DNA of 64,000 nucleotides from an uncultured Pseudophaeobacter sp. GTDB taxonomy: Bacteria > Pseudomonadota > Alphaproteobacteria > Rhodobacterales > Rhodobacteraceae. The notes beneath the pieces are model-generated. The model did not search any database and had not been told where the DNA came from. It saw nothing but the letters and a program-made list of their open reading frames with translations. A program made the position numbers and the translations under genes. The stretch spans positions 186,001 through 250,000 of the forward strand of contig CAJQNB010000017.1 in NCBI GenBank assembly GCA_905479575.1, given 5' to 3'. Numbering within the stretch: position 1 is the stretch's first letter; each line of letters opens with the position of its first letter. Shown here in pieces: positions 1-9,454 of this stretch.

Positions 1-720
1 GTGTACAAATCCCGCGATCTGGAAATGCCCGGCTCGGGGGCCACTGGCATCGTCAAAGCGATTGATTTCCTGACCGCAGCCAACCGGGCCTCGAACTTTG
101 GCGATACTGTTGCAGAGTTTGAAAACGGCACCCTGAACGCAAAGGGCAAAAAGGTTGTGGTCATTGGCGGTGGTGACACCGCGATGGATTGCCTGCGGAC
201 CTCGATCCGTCAGGGCGCGACCTCGGTCAAATGTCTCTATCGTCGTGACCGCGCCAATATGCCCGGCTCGCAGCGTGAAACCCAGAACGCCGAAGAAGAA
301 GGCGTGCAGTTTGAATGGCTGACCGCGCCCAAGGGCTTTACCGATGACAGTGGCAAGGTTGCCGGTGTCATGGTGCAAAAGATGCGCCTGGGCCAGCCCG
401 ATGCAACGGGCCGTCAGGCTCCTGAAGTGATCGAGGGCGCGGACTACGTCGAAGAGGCCGATCTGGTGATCAAGGCACTTGGCTTTGAACCCGAAGACCT
501 GCCCACTCTTTGGGGTCAGCCTGACCTGCCGGTGACCCGCTGGGGCACCGTCAAGGCCGCGTTCCGCACCGGAGCCACCGATCTGGACGGCGTCTATGCC
601 ATTGGTGACATCGTGCGCGGTGCCTCGCTGGTGGTCTGGGCCATCAAGGACGGTCGTGACTGCGCTGATGCTCTGGTTGAGCGTTTCAACAGTGCTGCTG
701 CACAGGTTGCGGCCGAGTAA
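1..720 (+). CDS. gltD: Glutamate synthase (NADPH) small subunit, C-terminal half (partial)
   Basis: The 5' end lies outside the window, so the GTG at position 1 is an internal Val codon. GltD is the FAD/NADPH subunit that passes electrons from NADPH through Fe-S clusters to GltB, so that glutamine and 2-oxoglutarate become two glutamates. The visible part has the second dinucleotide-binding fold (VVVIGGGDTAMDC, residues about 52-64) and the family's C-terminal FAD motif around VYAIGDIVRGASLVVWAI. The N-terminal 4Fe-4S region is missing from view. gltB follows about 1.35 kb downstream on the same strand, with two other genes between. Identification is secure; only the 5' boundary is unknown. 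Confidence 0.96.
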   Translation: MYKSRDLEMPGSGATGIVKAIDFLTAANRASNFGDTVAEFENGTLNAKGKKVVVIGGGDTAMDCLRTSIRQGATSVKCLYRRDRANMPGSQRETQNAEEEGVQFEWLTAPKGFTDDSGKVAGVMVQKMRLGQPDATGRQAPEVIEGADYVEEADLVIKALGFEPEDLPTLWGQPDLPVTRWGTVKAAFRTGATDLDGVYAIGDIVRGASLVVWAIKDGRDCADALVERFNSAAAQVAAE

Positions 721-753
721 CCTGGATAAGCCACCGCAAGGGAGCCATGGGTC

Positions 754-1194
754 ATGAGTGAATTGAAGGGCAATTGCATGTGCGGCGCCGTCACTGTCTC
801 GATGACACCGGCGCAAAATACCTTGCGTGCCTGTCACTGCGACATGTGCCGCCGCTGGACCAGTTCGGCTCTGATGACCATCCCGGCGGCCTCTGGCTAT
901 GCTGCTTTGGGGCCGGTAAAGACCTTTGTCTCATCAGACTGGGCAGAGCGCGCCTTTTGTTCTGAGTGCGGCTCGATGCTTTGGTATCGGATGACGGTCC
1001 CCGGTGAGCTCCACGGCCAAACCAATATGGCGGCTGGCCTTTTTGACAATGCAGGCGGGACCACGCTCGACCTGGAATTTTTTATCGACAAGAAACCCGA
1101 AGGCTACGCCTTTGCTGGAAACCAACGGCAAATGACCGAAGCAGATGTAATGGAAGCCTTTCGGGCGGCAGCAGAACAAGAAGGGATTAGCTAG
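754..1194 (+). CDS. GFA/CENP-V family zinc-binding protein
   Basis: A 146-residue protein with the cysteine pattern of the glutathione-dependent formaldehyde-activating enzyme (GFA/CENP-V) fold: C8 and C10 in GNCMCGAVTV, C27, C29 and C32 in CHCDMCRRW, and C69 and C72 in FCSECGSMLWY. These ligands bind one or two zinc ions in the family. The start ATG has an AAGGGAG ribosome site about 9 bases upstream. It sits 34 bases after gltD on the same strand. Family membership is clear; a real role in formaldehyde detoxification is not shown, because most members have no proven activity. Confidence 0.88.
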   Translation: MSELKGNCMCGAVTVSMTPAQNTLRACHCDMCRRWTSSALMTIPAASGYAALGPVKTFVSSDWAERAFCSECGSMLWYRMTVPGELHGQTNMAAGLFDNAGGTTLDLEFFIDKKPEGYAFAGNQRQMTEADVMEAFRAAAEQEGIS

Positions 1195-1220
1195 GTCACT
1201 GTGATCTTTGCTGACTGACT

Positions 1221-2057
1221 ATGAAAATCGGGATCCGTAAATCACTCCGTCAGGCAATGTTCCGCCTGAAGTCACGCAGCCTCTGTGATGAGGCCGGGGC
1301 GGATATTCGCGCGCTTGCGGGCCGCGAAGACGGTGTAGAAAGCGGTGGAATTGTGGTTTTCACCAGCTATCACGCCAATGCGGCGAAGCGCGGCCTGCTG
1401 GAATTTGCAGCCAGTGCTTCAAACCAGGGCGCGCGCCATTGTATTTTTGTGACCGACCGTCGTCAGGGGTGGTTTCAGGGGCGCGATTTCTCATCGGCGG
1501 TTCTGCGGGCGATTTCTGAGTATGTCGCGCGCCACCGGCTGACACGGTTGATGACAGTCGGTGTGTCCATGGGCGGCTATGGTGCAATGTCCTACGCGGC
1601 CGAGATCGGAGCCGATTGTGCCCTGGCCTTTGCGCCGCAGTATTGCCCGCGCCCGGAGACCTTTCCCGCCGATCTCCGCTGGGCTGAGGCCCGTGCACGG
1701 ATCCCCGAGTTTTCCCGCCCCTCACTGAATGAGACCTTGGGGTCTCAGATACAGTATACCCTGTTGCATGGCCGCTGGAATGCAGAGGATAGCCTGCACT
1801 GGCAGGCCTTTGCTCAGGGGGCCAAAATTGACCATTTCCTGGCCGATCGTAGCAGCCATGATGTCATCGATCCTCTACGAGAGGCGGGTGTGTTGTATCC
1901 GATTGTCGATGCAGCCTGGATGAATGATCGAACGAGAATGCGCAGTCTGATGCAGAAAATCAGCGCCCTACCACGAAGGCTGGGAGAGCGCGCTGAAGAC
2001 CTTAACAACAATCGGGCAACACATGCCCAGCTTGCGACAAGCTATGCCACTAATTGA
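1221..2057 (+). CDS. Alpha/beta-hydrolase-like protein between gltD and gltB
   Basis: A 278-residue protein of unknown function. It has a nucleophile-elbow sequence, GVSMGGYGAMSYAAE (residues about 113-127), which is the G-x-S-x-G pattern of serine hydrolases, followed by a strand-like ALAFAPQ. A late His in SSHDVIDPL could complete a triad. There is no signal peptide or membrane segment, and the last 40 residues are polar and Arg/Asn-rich. The ATG lacks a good Shine-Dalgarno sequence, so the start is uncertain. It stops 12 bases before gltB, so it is probably cotranscribed with it. Substrate unknown; a structural rather than catalytic role cannot be excluded. Confidence 0.7.
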   Translation: MKIGIRKSLRQAMFRLKSRSLCDEAGADIRALAGREDGVESGGIVVFTSYHANAAKRGLLEFAASASNQGARHCIFVTDRRQGWFQGRDFSSAVLRAISEYVARHRLTRLMTVGVSMGGYGAMSYAAEIGADCALAFAPQYCPRPETFPADLRWAEARARIPEFSRPSLNETLGSQIQYTLLHGRWNAEDSLHWQAFAQGAKIDHFLADRSSHDVIDPLREAGVLYPIVDAAWMNDRTRMRSLMQKISALPRRLGERAEDLNNNRATHAQLATSYATN

Positions 2058-2069
2058 TCGGAGAACCTC

Positions 2070-5000
2070 ATGACCAAATTTGATGCTGACTGGGTCCGCG
2101 CCGAGGAAACCAAGCGCAAGTGGATGGCCGACAATGGTCTTTATACTGAGGAAGAAGAACATTCCTCCTGTGGTGTGGGTCTGGTGGTTGCCGTTGATGG
2201 CAAGGCCAGCCGCAGCGTGGTTGAAGCCGGTATTGATGCGCTGAAAGCGATCTGGCACCGTGGCGCCGTTGATGCCGACGGTAAAACCGGCGATGGCGCT
2301 GGGATCCACGTGCAGATCCCGGCTCCTTTCTTTTATGATCAAATCAGACGTACCGGCCATGAGCCCCGCGAAGATCAGCTGATGGCGGTTGGTCAGGTCT
2401 TTTTGCCACGCACAAATTTTGGCGCACAGGAAACCTGCCGGACCATCGTTGAAACCGAAGTGCTGCGCATGGGCTATTACATCTATGGCTGGCGCCATGT
2501 GCCCGTTGATGTGACCTGCCTGGGCGAAAAAGCTAACGCCACCCGCCCCGAGATCGAACAGATCCTGATCTCGAACTCCAAGGGGGTGGACGAGGATACA
2601 TTCGAGCGCGAGCTTTATGTGATCCGTCGCCGCATCGAAAAGGCCGCCGCCGCAGCAGGCATTGGCGAGCTCTATCTGGCGTCGCTGTCTTGTCGCTCGA
2701 TCATCTACAAAGGCATGATGCTGGCGGAACAGGTTGCGGTCTTCTACCCCGACCTGATGGATGAGCGTTTCGAGAGCTCCTTTGCGATTTATCACCAGCG
2801 CTATTCCACCAATACCTTCCCGCAGTGGTGGTTGGCGCAGCCTTTCCGCATGCTGGCCCATAACGGCGAAATCAACACCCTGAAGGGCAACGTCAACTGG
2901 ATGAAGAGCCATGAAATCCGCATGGCCAGCGCCACCTTTGGCGACCACGCCGAAGACATCAAACCGATCATCGCAGGCGGTGCCTCTGATTCGGCGGCTT
3001 TGGATGGCGTGTTCGAGGTGCTGGTGCGCGCCGGTCGTTCTGCGCCGATGGCCAAAACCATGCTGGTGCCCGAAAGCTGGTCGAAACAGGCGGTCGAGCT
3101 GCCACAGGCCTGGCGCGACATGTATTCCTACTGCAACTCGGTGATGGAGCCCTGGGATGGCCCTGCTGCCCTGGCGATGACCGATGGCCGCTGGGTCTGC
3201 GCTGGTCTGGACCGCAACGGGTTGCGCCCAATGCGCTATGTGGTGACCGGCGACGGCCTGCTGATTGCCGGTTCCGAGGCGGGCATGGTGCCAATCGACG
3301 AAGCATCGGTGGTGGAAAAAGGCGCGCTTGGCCCCGGCCAGATGCTGGCTGTGGATATGAAGAAGGGCAAGCTCTACCACGATACCGCGATCAAGAATAA
3401 ACTCTCTGCGGCGCTGCCCTTTGGTGACTGGGTAAGCAAGATCAACGATGTGGATTCCACCCTTGCCACTGTGACCGAGGCGCCGATCTTTAGCGGTGAT
3501 GAACTGCGTCGCCGTCAGGTGGCCGCTGGCTATACCATCGAAGAGCTGGAGCAGATCCTGTCTCCGATGGCCGAAGATGGCAAAGAGACCTTGGCCTCGA
3601 TGGGGGATGACACGCCCTCGGCTGTGCTGTCCAAACAGTACCGTCCACTGTCGCATTTCTTCCGCCAGAACTTTAGCCAGGTGACCAACCCGCCCATCGA
3701 CAGCTTGCGGGAATTCCGGGTGATGTCGCTGAAGACCCGCTTTGGCAATCTCAAGAACGTGCTGGATGAAGACAGCAGCCAGACCGAAATTGTGGTGCTG
3801 GAAAGCCCCTTTGTCGGCAATGCCCAGTGGGACAAACTGGCTGATCAGTTCAACGCGCCCCTGGTTGAGATCGACTGCTCCTTTGACCCCGCCGAAGGAT
3901 CGCTGAGCAAGGCCCTGGACCGTATCCGCGCCGAGGCCGAAGACGCGGTGCGCTCGGGGGCTGGTCACCTGGTGCTGACCGATCAGTTCTCGGATGCAAC
4001 CCGTGTGGCGATGCCGATGATCCTGGCGACCTCTGCGGTGCATTCGCATCTGACCCGCAAGGGGCTGCGCACCTTCTGCTCGCTCAATGTGCGGGCGGCG
4101 GAATGTGTCGACCCCCATTACTTTGCTGTGCTCATTGGCTGTGGCGCCACCGTGGTGAACGCCTATCTGGCCGAGGATTCGCTGGCGGATCGCATCGAGC
4201 GCGGATTGCTGGATGGTACTCTGACTGAAAACGTGGCGCGCTACCGCGATGCCATCGACCAGGGTCTGCTCAAGATCATGGCGAAGATGGGTATCTCGGT
4301 GATCTCTTCCTATCGCGGTGGTCTGAACTTTGAGGCCGTTGGCCTGTCCCGTGCTATGTGTGCTGAGTTCTTCCCTGGCATGACCAGCCGGATTTCCGGC
4401 ATCGGTGTCAGCGGTATTCAGGTCAAGGCTGAGGAGATTCATGCCAAGGGCTGGAAGGGCGCAGAAAACATTCTGCCCATCGGTGGGTTCTACAAGGCCC
4501 GCAAGTCGAGCGAGACACATGCCTGGGAAGCAAGCTCGATGCATATGCTGCAGATGGCCTGCAACCGTGCCTCGTTTGAGATGTGGAAGCAGTATTCCGC
4601 CAAGATGAAAAGCAACCCGCCAATCCATCTGCGTGATCTCTTGGACATCAAGCCCATGGGCAAAGCCGTGCCGATTGAAGAGGTGGAAAGCATCACCTCG
4701 ATCCGCAAACGGTTTGTCACGCCGGGCATGTCTTTGGGCGCCCTGTCGCCTGAGGCCCACAAGACCCTGAATGTTGCGATGAACCGCATCGGCGCCAAGT
4801 CCGATTCGGGCGAAGGCGGCGAAGATCCGGCGCATTTTGTACCGGAGCCCAATGGCGACAACCCGTCTGCCAAGATCAAACAGGTGGCCTCGGGGCGCTT
4901 TGGCGTCACTGCTGAATATCTGAACCAGTGCGAAGAGCTGGAGATCAAGGTGGCCCAGGGGGCCAAGCCCGGTGAGGGTGGCCAGTTGCCGGGGATGAAG

Positions 5001-6602
5001 GTCACCGATCTGATTGCCCGTCTGCGCCACTCGACCAAGGGTGTGACCCTGATCTCACCACCGCCGCACCACGATATCTATTCGATCGAGGATCTGGCGC
5101 AGCTGATTTACGATCTGAAACAGATCAACCCGCGCTGCAAGGTGACCGTGAAACTGGTGGCCTCTTCCGGGGTTGGCACCATCGCGGCTGGCGTGGCCAA
5201 GGCCAAGGCCGACATCATCCTGATCTCGGGCCACAATGGCGGTACCGGGGCCTCGCCTGCGACCTCGATCAAATACGCGGGTCTTCCCTGGGAAATGGGC
5301 CTCACCGAGGCGCATCAGGTGCTGGCGATGAACAACCTGCGTGAACGCGTCACCCTGCGGACCGATGGTGGCCTGCGCACCGGGCGCGACATCGTTATGG
5401 CGGCGATGCTGGGCGCCGAGGAATACGGCATTGGCACCGCGGCGCTGATTGCCATGGGCTGCATCATGGTGCGTCAGTGCCAATCCAACACCTGTCCTGT
5501 GGGTGTCTGTACCCAGGACGAAGCACTGCGGGGCAAGTTCACCGGCAATGCGGATAAGGTTGTCAATCTGATCACCTTCTATGCGCAGGAGGTGCGGGAA
5601 ATTCTCGCCTCTATCGGCGCGCGCAGTTTGGATGACATCATCGGTCGTGCGGATCTGCTGGCGCAGGTGTCGCGTGGCTCGGCCCACCTCGATGACCTCG
5701 ACCTGAACCCGCTGCTGATCACTGTCGATGGCGCGGCTGATATCGTCTACAATCGCGATAAGGAGCGCAACGCGGTGCCGGATACGCTGGACAGCGAAAT
5801 TGTCCGCGATGCGGCGCGTTTCTTGCAGGATGGCGAAAAGATGCAGCTGTCCTATGCGGTGCAGAACACCCATCGTTCCGTGGGCACCCGCACCTCGAGC
5901 CATATCGTGCGCAACTTTGGCATGCGCAATGCCTTCCAGCCGGATCACCTGACGGTGAAACTGCAGGGCTCTGCCGGGCAGTCGCTGGGGGCCTTTGCGG
6001 CACCGGGGCTGAAGCTGGAAGTCTCTGGTGATGCAAACGACTATGTCGGCAAAGGCCTGTCAGGGGGGACCATTGTGGTGCGCCCGCCGATGTCCTCGCC
6101 GCTGACGGCCAGCGAGAATACCATTGTCGGCAATACCGTTCTTTATGGTGCCACCGATGGGTATCTCTTTGCGGCGGGTCGTGCCGGTGAACGCTTTGGG
6201 GTGCGCAACTCCGGTGCGTCGGTGGTGATCGAGGGCTGTGGCGCTTGCGGCTGTGAATACATGACCGGTGGTGTCGCAGTGATTTTGGGCTCGATCGGCG
6301 CCAACTTTGGCGCTGGTATGACCGGTGGCATGGCCTATCTCTATGATCCAGAAGGCAAGGCGCAGACCATGATGAATATGGAAGGTCTGGTAACCTGTGC
6401 GGTGACTGTGGCGCATTGGGAGAGCCAGCTGAAAACGTTGATCGAGCGGCATCTGGAAGAGACCGGAAGCGGCAAAGCAGCAGAGATCCTGCAGAATTGG
6501 GATCTGGAGAAGGGCAACTTCCTGCAGGTCTGCCCAACCGAGATGCTGGACAAGCTGGCGCATCCTTTGAGCCTGGAACAATCAGCGGTTCCGGCTGAAT
6601 AA
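2070..6602 (+). CDS. gltB: Glutamate synthase (NADPH) large subunit
   Basis: A 1510-residue protein, the normal GltB length. It makes glutamate from glutamine and 2-oxoglutarate: an N-terminal class II glutaminase releases ammonia, which is channelled to the FMN synthase domain. Cys34 in HSSCGVGLVV is the expected N-terminal nucleophile after removal of a 33-residue propeptide. The 3Fe-4S ligands are Cys1131, Cys1137 and Cys1142 (C-x5-C-x4-C). The C-terminal Gly-rich beta-helix (GXGXG repeats) is also present. GGAGA lies just upstream of the ATG. It partners gltD at the window start and is closed by a strong terminator. Confidence 0.98.
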   Translation: MTKFDADWVRAEETKRKWMADNGLYTEEEEHSSCGVGLVVAVDGKASRSVVEAGIDALKAIWHRGAVDADGKTGDGAGIHVQIPAPFFYDQIRRTGHEPREDQLMAVGQVFLPRTNFGAQETCRTIVETEVLRMGYYIYGWRHVPVDVTCLGEKANATRPEIEQILISNSKGVDEDTFERELYVIRRRIEKAAAAAGIGELYLASLSCRSIIYKGMMLAEQVAVFYPDLMDERFESSFAIYHQRYSTNTFPQWWLAQPFRMLAHNGEINTLKGNVNWMKSHEIRMASATFGDHAEDIKPIIAGGASDSAALDGVFEVLVRAGRSAPMAKTMLVPESWSKQAVELPQAWRDMYSYCNSVMEPWDGPAALAMTDGRWVCAGLDRNGLRPMRYVVTGDGLLIAGSEAGMVPIDEASVVEKGALGPGQMLAVDMKKGKLYHDTAIKNKLSAALPFGDWVSKINDVDSTLATVTEAPIFSGDELRRRQVAAGYTIEELEQILSPMAEDGKETLASMGDDTPSAVLSKQYRPLSHFFRQNFSQVTNPPIDSLREFRVMSLKTRFGNLKNVLDEDSSQTEIVVLESPFVGNAQWDKLADQFNAPLVEIDCSFDPAEGSLSKALDRIRAEAEDAVRSGAGHLVLTDQFSDATRVAMPMILATSAVHSHLTRKGLRTFCSLNVRAAECVDPHYFAVLIGCGATVVNAYLAEDSLADRIERGLLDGTLTENVARYRDAIDQGLLKIMAKMGISVISSYRGGLNFEAVGLSRAMCAEFFPGMTSRISGIGVSGIQVKAEEIHAKGWKGAENILPIGGFYKARKSSETHAWEASSMHMLQMACNRASFEMWKQYSAKMKSNPPIHLRDLLDIKPMGKAVPIEEVESITSIRKRFVTPGMSLGALSPEAHKTLNVAMNRIGAKSDSGEGGEDPAHFVPEPNGDNPSAKIKQVASGRFGVTAEYLNQCEELEIKVAQGAKPGEGGQLPGMKVTDLIARLRHSTKGVTLISPPPHHDIYSIEDLAQLIYDLKQINPRCKVTVKLVASSGVGTIAAGVAKAKADIILISGHNGGTGASPATSIKYAGLPWEMGLTEAHQVLAMNNLRERVTLRTDGGLRTGRDIVMAAMLGAEEYGIGTAALIAMGCIMVRQCQSNTCPVGVCTQDEALRGKFTGNADKVVNLITFYAQEVREILASIGARSLDDIIGRADLLAQVSRGSAHLDDLDLNPLLITVDGAADIVYNRDKERNAVPDTLDSEIVRDAARFLQDGEKMQLSYAVQNTHRSVGTRTSSHIVRNFGMRNAFQPDHLTVKLQGSAGQSLGAFAAPGLKLEVSGDANDYVGKGLSGGTIVVRPPMSSPLTASENTIVGNTVLYGATDGYLFAAGRAGERFGVRNSGASVVIEGCGACGCEYMTGGVAVILGSIGANFGAGMTGGMAYLYDPEGKAQTMMNMEGLVTCAVTVAHWESQLKTLIERHLEETGSGKAAEILQNWDLEKGNFLQVCPTEMLDKLAHPLSLEQSAVPAE

Positions 6603-6632
6603 GCCCAGACAGATCTGCTGTTACAAAATTGT

Positions 6633-6668
6633 CCCGCAAGCTGGTCGCTTGCGGGGCTTTTTGTTTTT
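6633..6668 (+). terminator. Rho-independent terminator after gltB
   Basis: Perfect 9-bp stem CCCGCAAGC / GCTTGCGGG (6633-6641 and 6647-6655) with a 5-base loop, followed by GC and a T-rich run to 6668. It lies about 30 bases past the gltB stop. Confidence 0.93.
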
Positions 6669-6754
6669 GGGCTGCGGATCCTCGCGGCGGAGAACACAAG
6701 ATCGCGCCGCGATTCTTGGTTGGTTTTGGGGGCTTGGCTATCTTATAGAGAGAC

Positions 6755-7495
6755 ATGGCAAAGGCAGCGAAAAAGACCAACAAGAACAAATCAGGCCGAT
6801 CCTGGATCAAAGCCCGTTTGGCGCAGCCTCTGCGTTGGTTTCGGCGGTGGATCCTGCGGGGGGTGTTTGCATTTGTCCTAGGGGCGGTGCTTTTGGTCAC
6901 GCTGTTTTCTGTGGTGAACCCACCAACCACCCATACAATCTGGAGCGAAAAGCGCCGTCTTGGCGATGTCGACCAGGAATGGGTGCCCCTGGAGGACATG
7001 GCTCCGGTTTTGGCGCGGTCGGTTGTGGCGGCGGAAGACGCGCGGTTTTGTCAGCACTGGGGCATTGATGTGCGGGCGATTCGCGCAGCCCTTGCCGAGG
7101 GCGGCCAGCGTGGCGGCTCTACCCTGTCGCAGCAGGTGGTGAAAAACGTCTTTCTATGGCAGGGGCGCAGTTGGGGGCGTAAGGCGCTGGAAACCCTGCT
7201 GACACCCGTGGTGGAAGCGATCTGGAGCAAGCGGCGCATTCTGGAAGTCTATTTGAATGTGGCGGAGATGGATGAAGGCATTTTTGGTGCGGAGGCGGCG
7301 GCGCGGCACTATTTTGGAGTTGGTCCAGATGAATTGAACGCGCGTCAGGCGGCGTTGATCGCTGCGGTTTTGCCAAATCCAAAACAACGTTCTGCGGCGC
7401 GGCCGAGCCAGAATCTCAAACGGCGGGCCGCAAAAATTCGAGATGGAGCGGCCACCATCCGCGCAGATGGGCGTGCGGGCTGTTTCGAGCATTGA
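6755..7495 (+). CDS. mtgA: Monofunctional biosynthetic peptidoglycan transglycosylase
   Basis: A 246-residue family GT51 glycosyltransferase that polymerises lipid II into glycan strands at the inner membrane. It has a basic cytoplasmic N terminus, one membrane segment (residues about 34-54) and a periplasmic GT51 domain. The catalytic Glu94 is in VAAEDARFCQHWG; GGSTLSQQVVKN and the later ILEVYLNVAEMDEGIFG motif are both present. There is no transpeptidase domain, and the length fits MtgA. It is a single gene between the gltB terminator and a glutathione S-transferase gene 69 bases downstream. Confidence 0.95.
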   Translation: MAKAAKKTNKNKSGRSWIKARLAQPLRWFRRWILRGVFAFVLGAVLLVTLFSVVNPPTTHTIWSEKRRLGDVDQEWVPLEDMAPVLARSVVAAEDARFCQHWGIDVRAIRAALAEGGQRGGSTLSQQVVKNVFLWQGRSWGRKALETLLTPVVEAIWSKRRILEVYLNVAEMDEGIFGAEAAARHYFGVGPDELNARQAALIAAVLPNPKQRSAARPSQNLKRRAAKIRDGAATIRADGRAGCFEH

Positions 7496-7564
7496 AGTTT
7501 TGCCGCGCACAGGGCATTGCTGGATCAGTCCCTCGCAGTCCGACCCGGAGTTCCAAAAGACCAT

Positions 7565-8230
7565 ATGGCACGTCTCTATCATGTCCCGCTTTCCCCGTTT
7601 TGTCGGAAAATCCGTCTATCCCTGGCGGAGAAGAAGATCGAAGTAGAGTTGGTTGAAGAGCGGTACTGGGAAGCAGACCCGGACTTTTTGCGCCGCAACC
7701 CGGCGGGCAAGGTGCCGGTCATCCGTCTGGATGGCAAAATGATGTCTGAGAGTGCTGCCATTTGCGAGTATCTGGAAGAGACGCGGCCGACACCTTCGCT
7801 AATGCCCAGTGACCCGGATGGCCGGTATGAGGTGCGCCGCATTGTCAGCTGGTTTGACGACAAATTTCATTCGGAAGTGACCTCAAAGCTGCTCTATGAG
7901 CGGGTCAACAAGAAGGTCACCGGTGAAGGCTACCCCGACAGCAAGAACGTCAAGGCCGGGGCCAAGGCGATCAAATACCATCTCGACTATATGACCTGGC
8001 TGTTGGACCATCGGCGCTGGCTGGCAGGGGATCAGATGAGCCTGGCAGATTTTGCCGCTGCGGCGCATCTGTCGTCATTGGACTATATCTCGGATGTGGA
8101 TTGGAACCGCTCGGCTGTGGTCAAGGACTGGTATGCCAAGATCAAATCGCGTCCGGCTTTTCGGTCCATTCTGGCGGATCAGATTTCGGGCTTTCGTCCG
8201 CCCGCCCATTACGCCGATCTCGATTTCTGA
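7565..8230 (+). CDS. Glutathione S-transferase family protein
   Basis: A 221-residue protein with an N-terminal thioredoxin-like domain (MARLYHVPLSPFCRKIRL; residues 1-80, with NPAGKVPVIRLDG and the SESAAICEYLEE glutathione gamma-glutamyl motif) and an all-helical C-terminal domain with WLAGDQMSLADFAAA. The SPFC active-site region suggests a Cys or Ser type enzyme. I chose ATG 7565 because the family begins directly with the beta strand there; an upstream ATG at 7517 would add 16 residues with no homology-like features. The C-terminal helices are typical of bacterial stress GSTs. The substrate is unknown. Confidence 0.9.
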   Translation: MARLYHVPLSPFCRKIRLSLAEKKIEVELVEERYWEADPDFLRRNPAGKVPVIRLDGKMMSESAAICEYLEETRPTPSLMPSDPDGRYEVRRIVSWFDDKFHSEVTSKLLYERVNKKVTGEGYPDSKNVKAGAKAIKYHLDYMTWLLDHRRWLAGDQMSLADFAAAAHLSSLDYISDVDWNRSAVVKDWYAKIKSRPAFRSILADQISGFRPPAHYADLDF

Positions 8231-8332
8231 GAGACTGGCGTTTTGCTGCAACGGCTGGCACAGTAAGGGGGCTGTCTGCCCTCTTTTGCCTGTTGGCGTA
8301 GGCAATTCACCCCCGAGGATATTATTGGCCAA

Positions 8333-9385
8333 ATGAAACACGGTGCTGATCTGAAGGCGCGATTGGTGGCGCAGGCCCTTGCTGAAGGGTTTGTCGCCTG
8401 CAAGATCTGTCGCCCCTGGAATGTGCCACTGGTGCCAGATCGGCTGCAGCAGTTTCTCGACAAGGGCTATCATGGGCAGATGGGTTGGATGGCAGAGCGC
8501 AGCCATTGGCGCGGCGATCCAAGTGTGCTGTGGCCGGAGGCGCGCTCGGTCATCATGTTGGCAGAGAGCTACACCCCGGAAGAAGACCCGATGGCGGTTG
8601 TGGGCTGTGCCGACCGGGGGGCGGTTTCGGTCTATGCCCGCAACAAGGACTATCATGATCTGGTCAAAAAGCGGCTGAAGCGTTTGGCGCGTTGGCTGAT
8701 AGAAGAGGCCAAGGCCCAGGATGAGGCGGCACAGGTTAAGGTTTTTGTTGATACGGCTCCGGTGCCGGAAAAGCCTTTGGGGCAGGCGGCGGGGCTTGGG
8801 TGGCAGGGCAAACATACTAACCTTGTGAGCCGAGACTGGGGAAATTGGGCCTTTTTAGGCTCTGTTTTTACCACGCTGGATCTGCCAGCAGATCCAGCTG
8901 AAGTGGACCGCTGCGGATCCTGCACCTCTTGTTTGACGGCCTGTCCGACAGAGGCCTTTACCGCGCCCTATCAGATGGATGCGCGGCGGTGCATTTCTTA
9001 TCTGACGATTGAGCACAAAGGTCCAATTGACGAGGAGTTGCGCAGCAAGCTGGGCAATCGGATCTACGGCTGTGATGACTGTCTGTCGGCCTGCCCCTGG
9101 AATAAATTTGCCGTTGCCGCCAGTGATCTGCGCTATGCCGCCAGGGCCGAGCTGGAGGCGCCAAAGCTGGCAGAGCTGGCGGTATTGGATGATGCAGGGT
9201 TTCGGGCATTTTTTGCCGGTTCACCGATCAAACGGGTGGGGCGAGACCGGTTTGTGCGCAATGTGCTGTATGCCATTGGCAATTCTGATCTGCCGGCCCT
9301 GCGCAGCGTGGCAGAGGGGTTGACCCAGGATCCGGATTCAACGGTGGCCGATGCGGCACGATGGGCGGTTCAGCGGCTGTCATGA
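8333..9385 (+). CDS. queG: Epoxyqueuosine reductase
   Basis: A 350-residue cobalamin-dependent enzyme that reduces epoxyqueuosine to queuosine in the tRNA wobble position, the last step of Q synthesis. The substrate-binding half has [20 protein letters not shown], with Asp140 the likely proton donor. Two 4Fe-4S clusters are marked by C194, C197, C200 and C204 ([12 protein letters not shown]) and by C220, C247, C250 and C254 ([10 protein letters not shown]). A HEAT-like C terminus follows. It is preceded by a 102-base gap carrying a hairpin and a CCCCGAGGATATT element. Length and motifs match QueG closely. Confidence 0.95.
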   Translation: MKHGADLKARLVAQALAEGFVACKICRPWNVPLVPDRLQQFLDKGYHGQMGWMAERSHWRGDPSVLWPEARSVIMLAESYTPEEDPMAVVGCADRGAVSVYARNKDYHDLVKKRLKRLARWLIEEAKAQDEAAQVKVFVDTAPVPEKPLGQAAGLGWQGKHTNLVSRDWGNWAFLGSVFTTLDLPADPAEVDRCGSCTSCLTACPTEAFTAPYQMDARRCISYLTIEHKGPIDEELRSKLGNRIYGCDDCLSACPWNKFAVAASDLRYAARAELEAPKLAELAVLDDAGFRAFFAGSPIKRVGRDRFVRNVLYAIGNSDLPALRSVAEGLTQDPDSTVADAARWAVQRLS

Positions 9386-9454
9386 CGCAAACAGGATGGA
9401 CCTGTCTCAAATAGGCGTTAGACCAGTTGAGCGAACGGCTTGGAGACGATTGAA

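Noticed and set aside
1968..5030. A 1020-codon open frame antisense to gltB
   Set aside because: It has no family-like sequence, is His/Gln/Arg-rich as expected from the complement of biased codons, and gltB on the other strand is fully recognisable.
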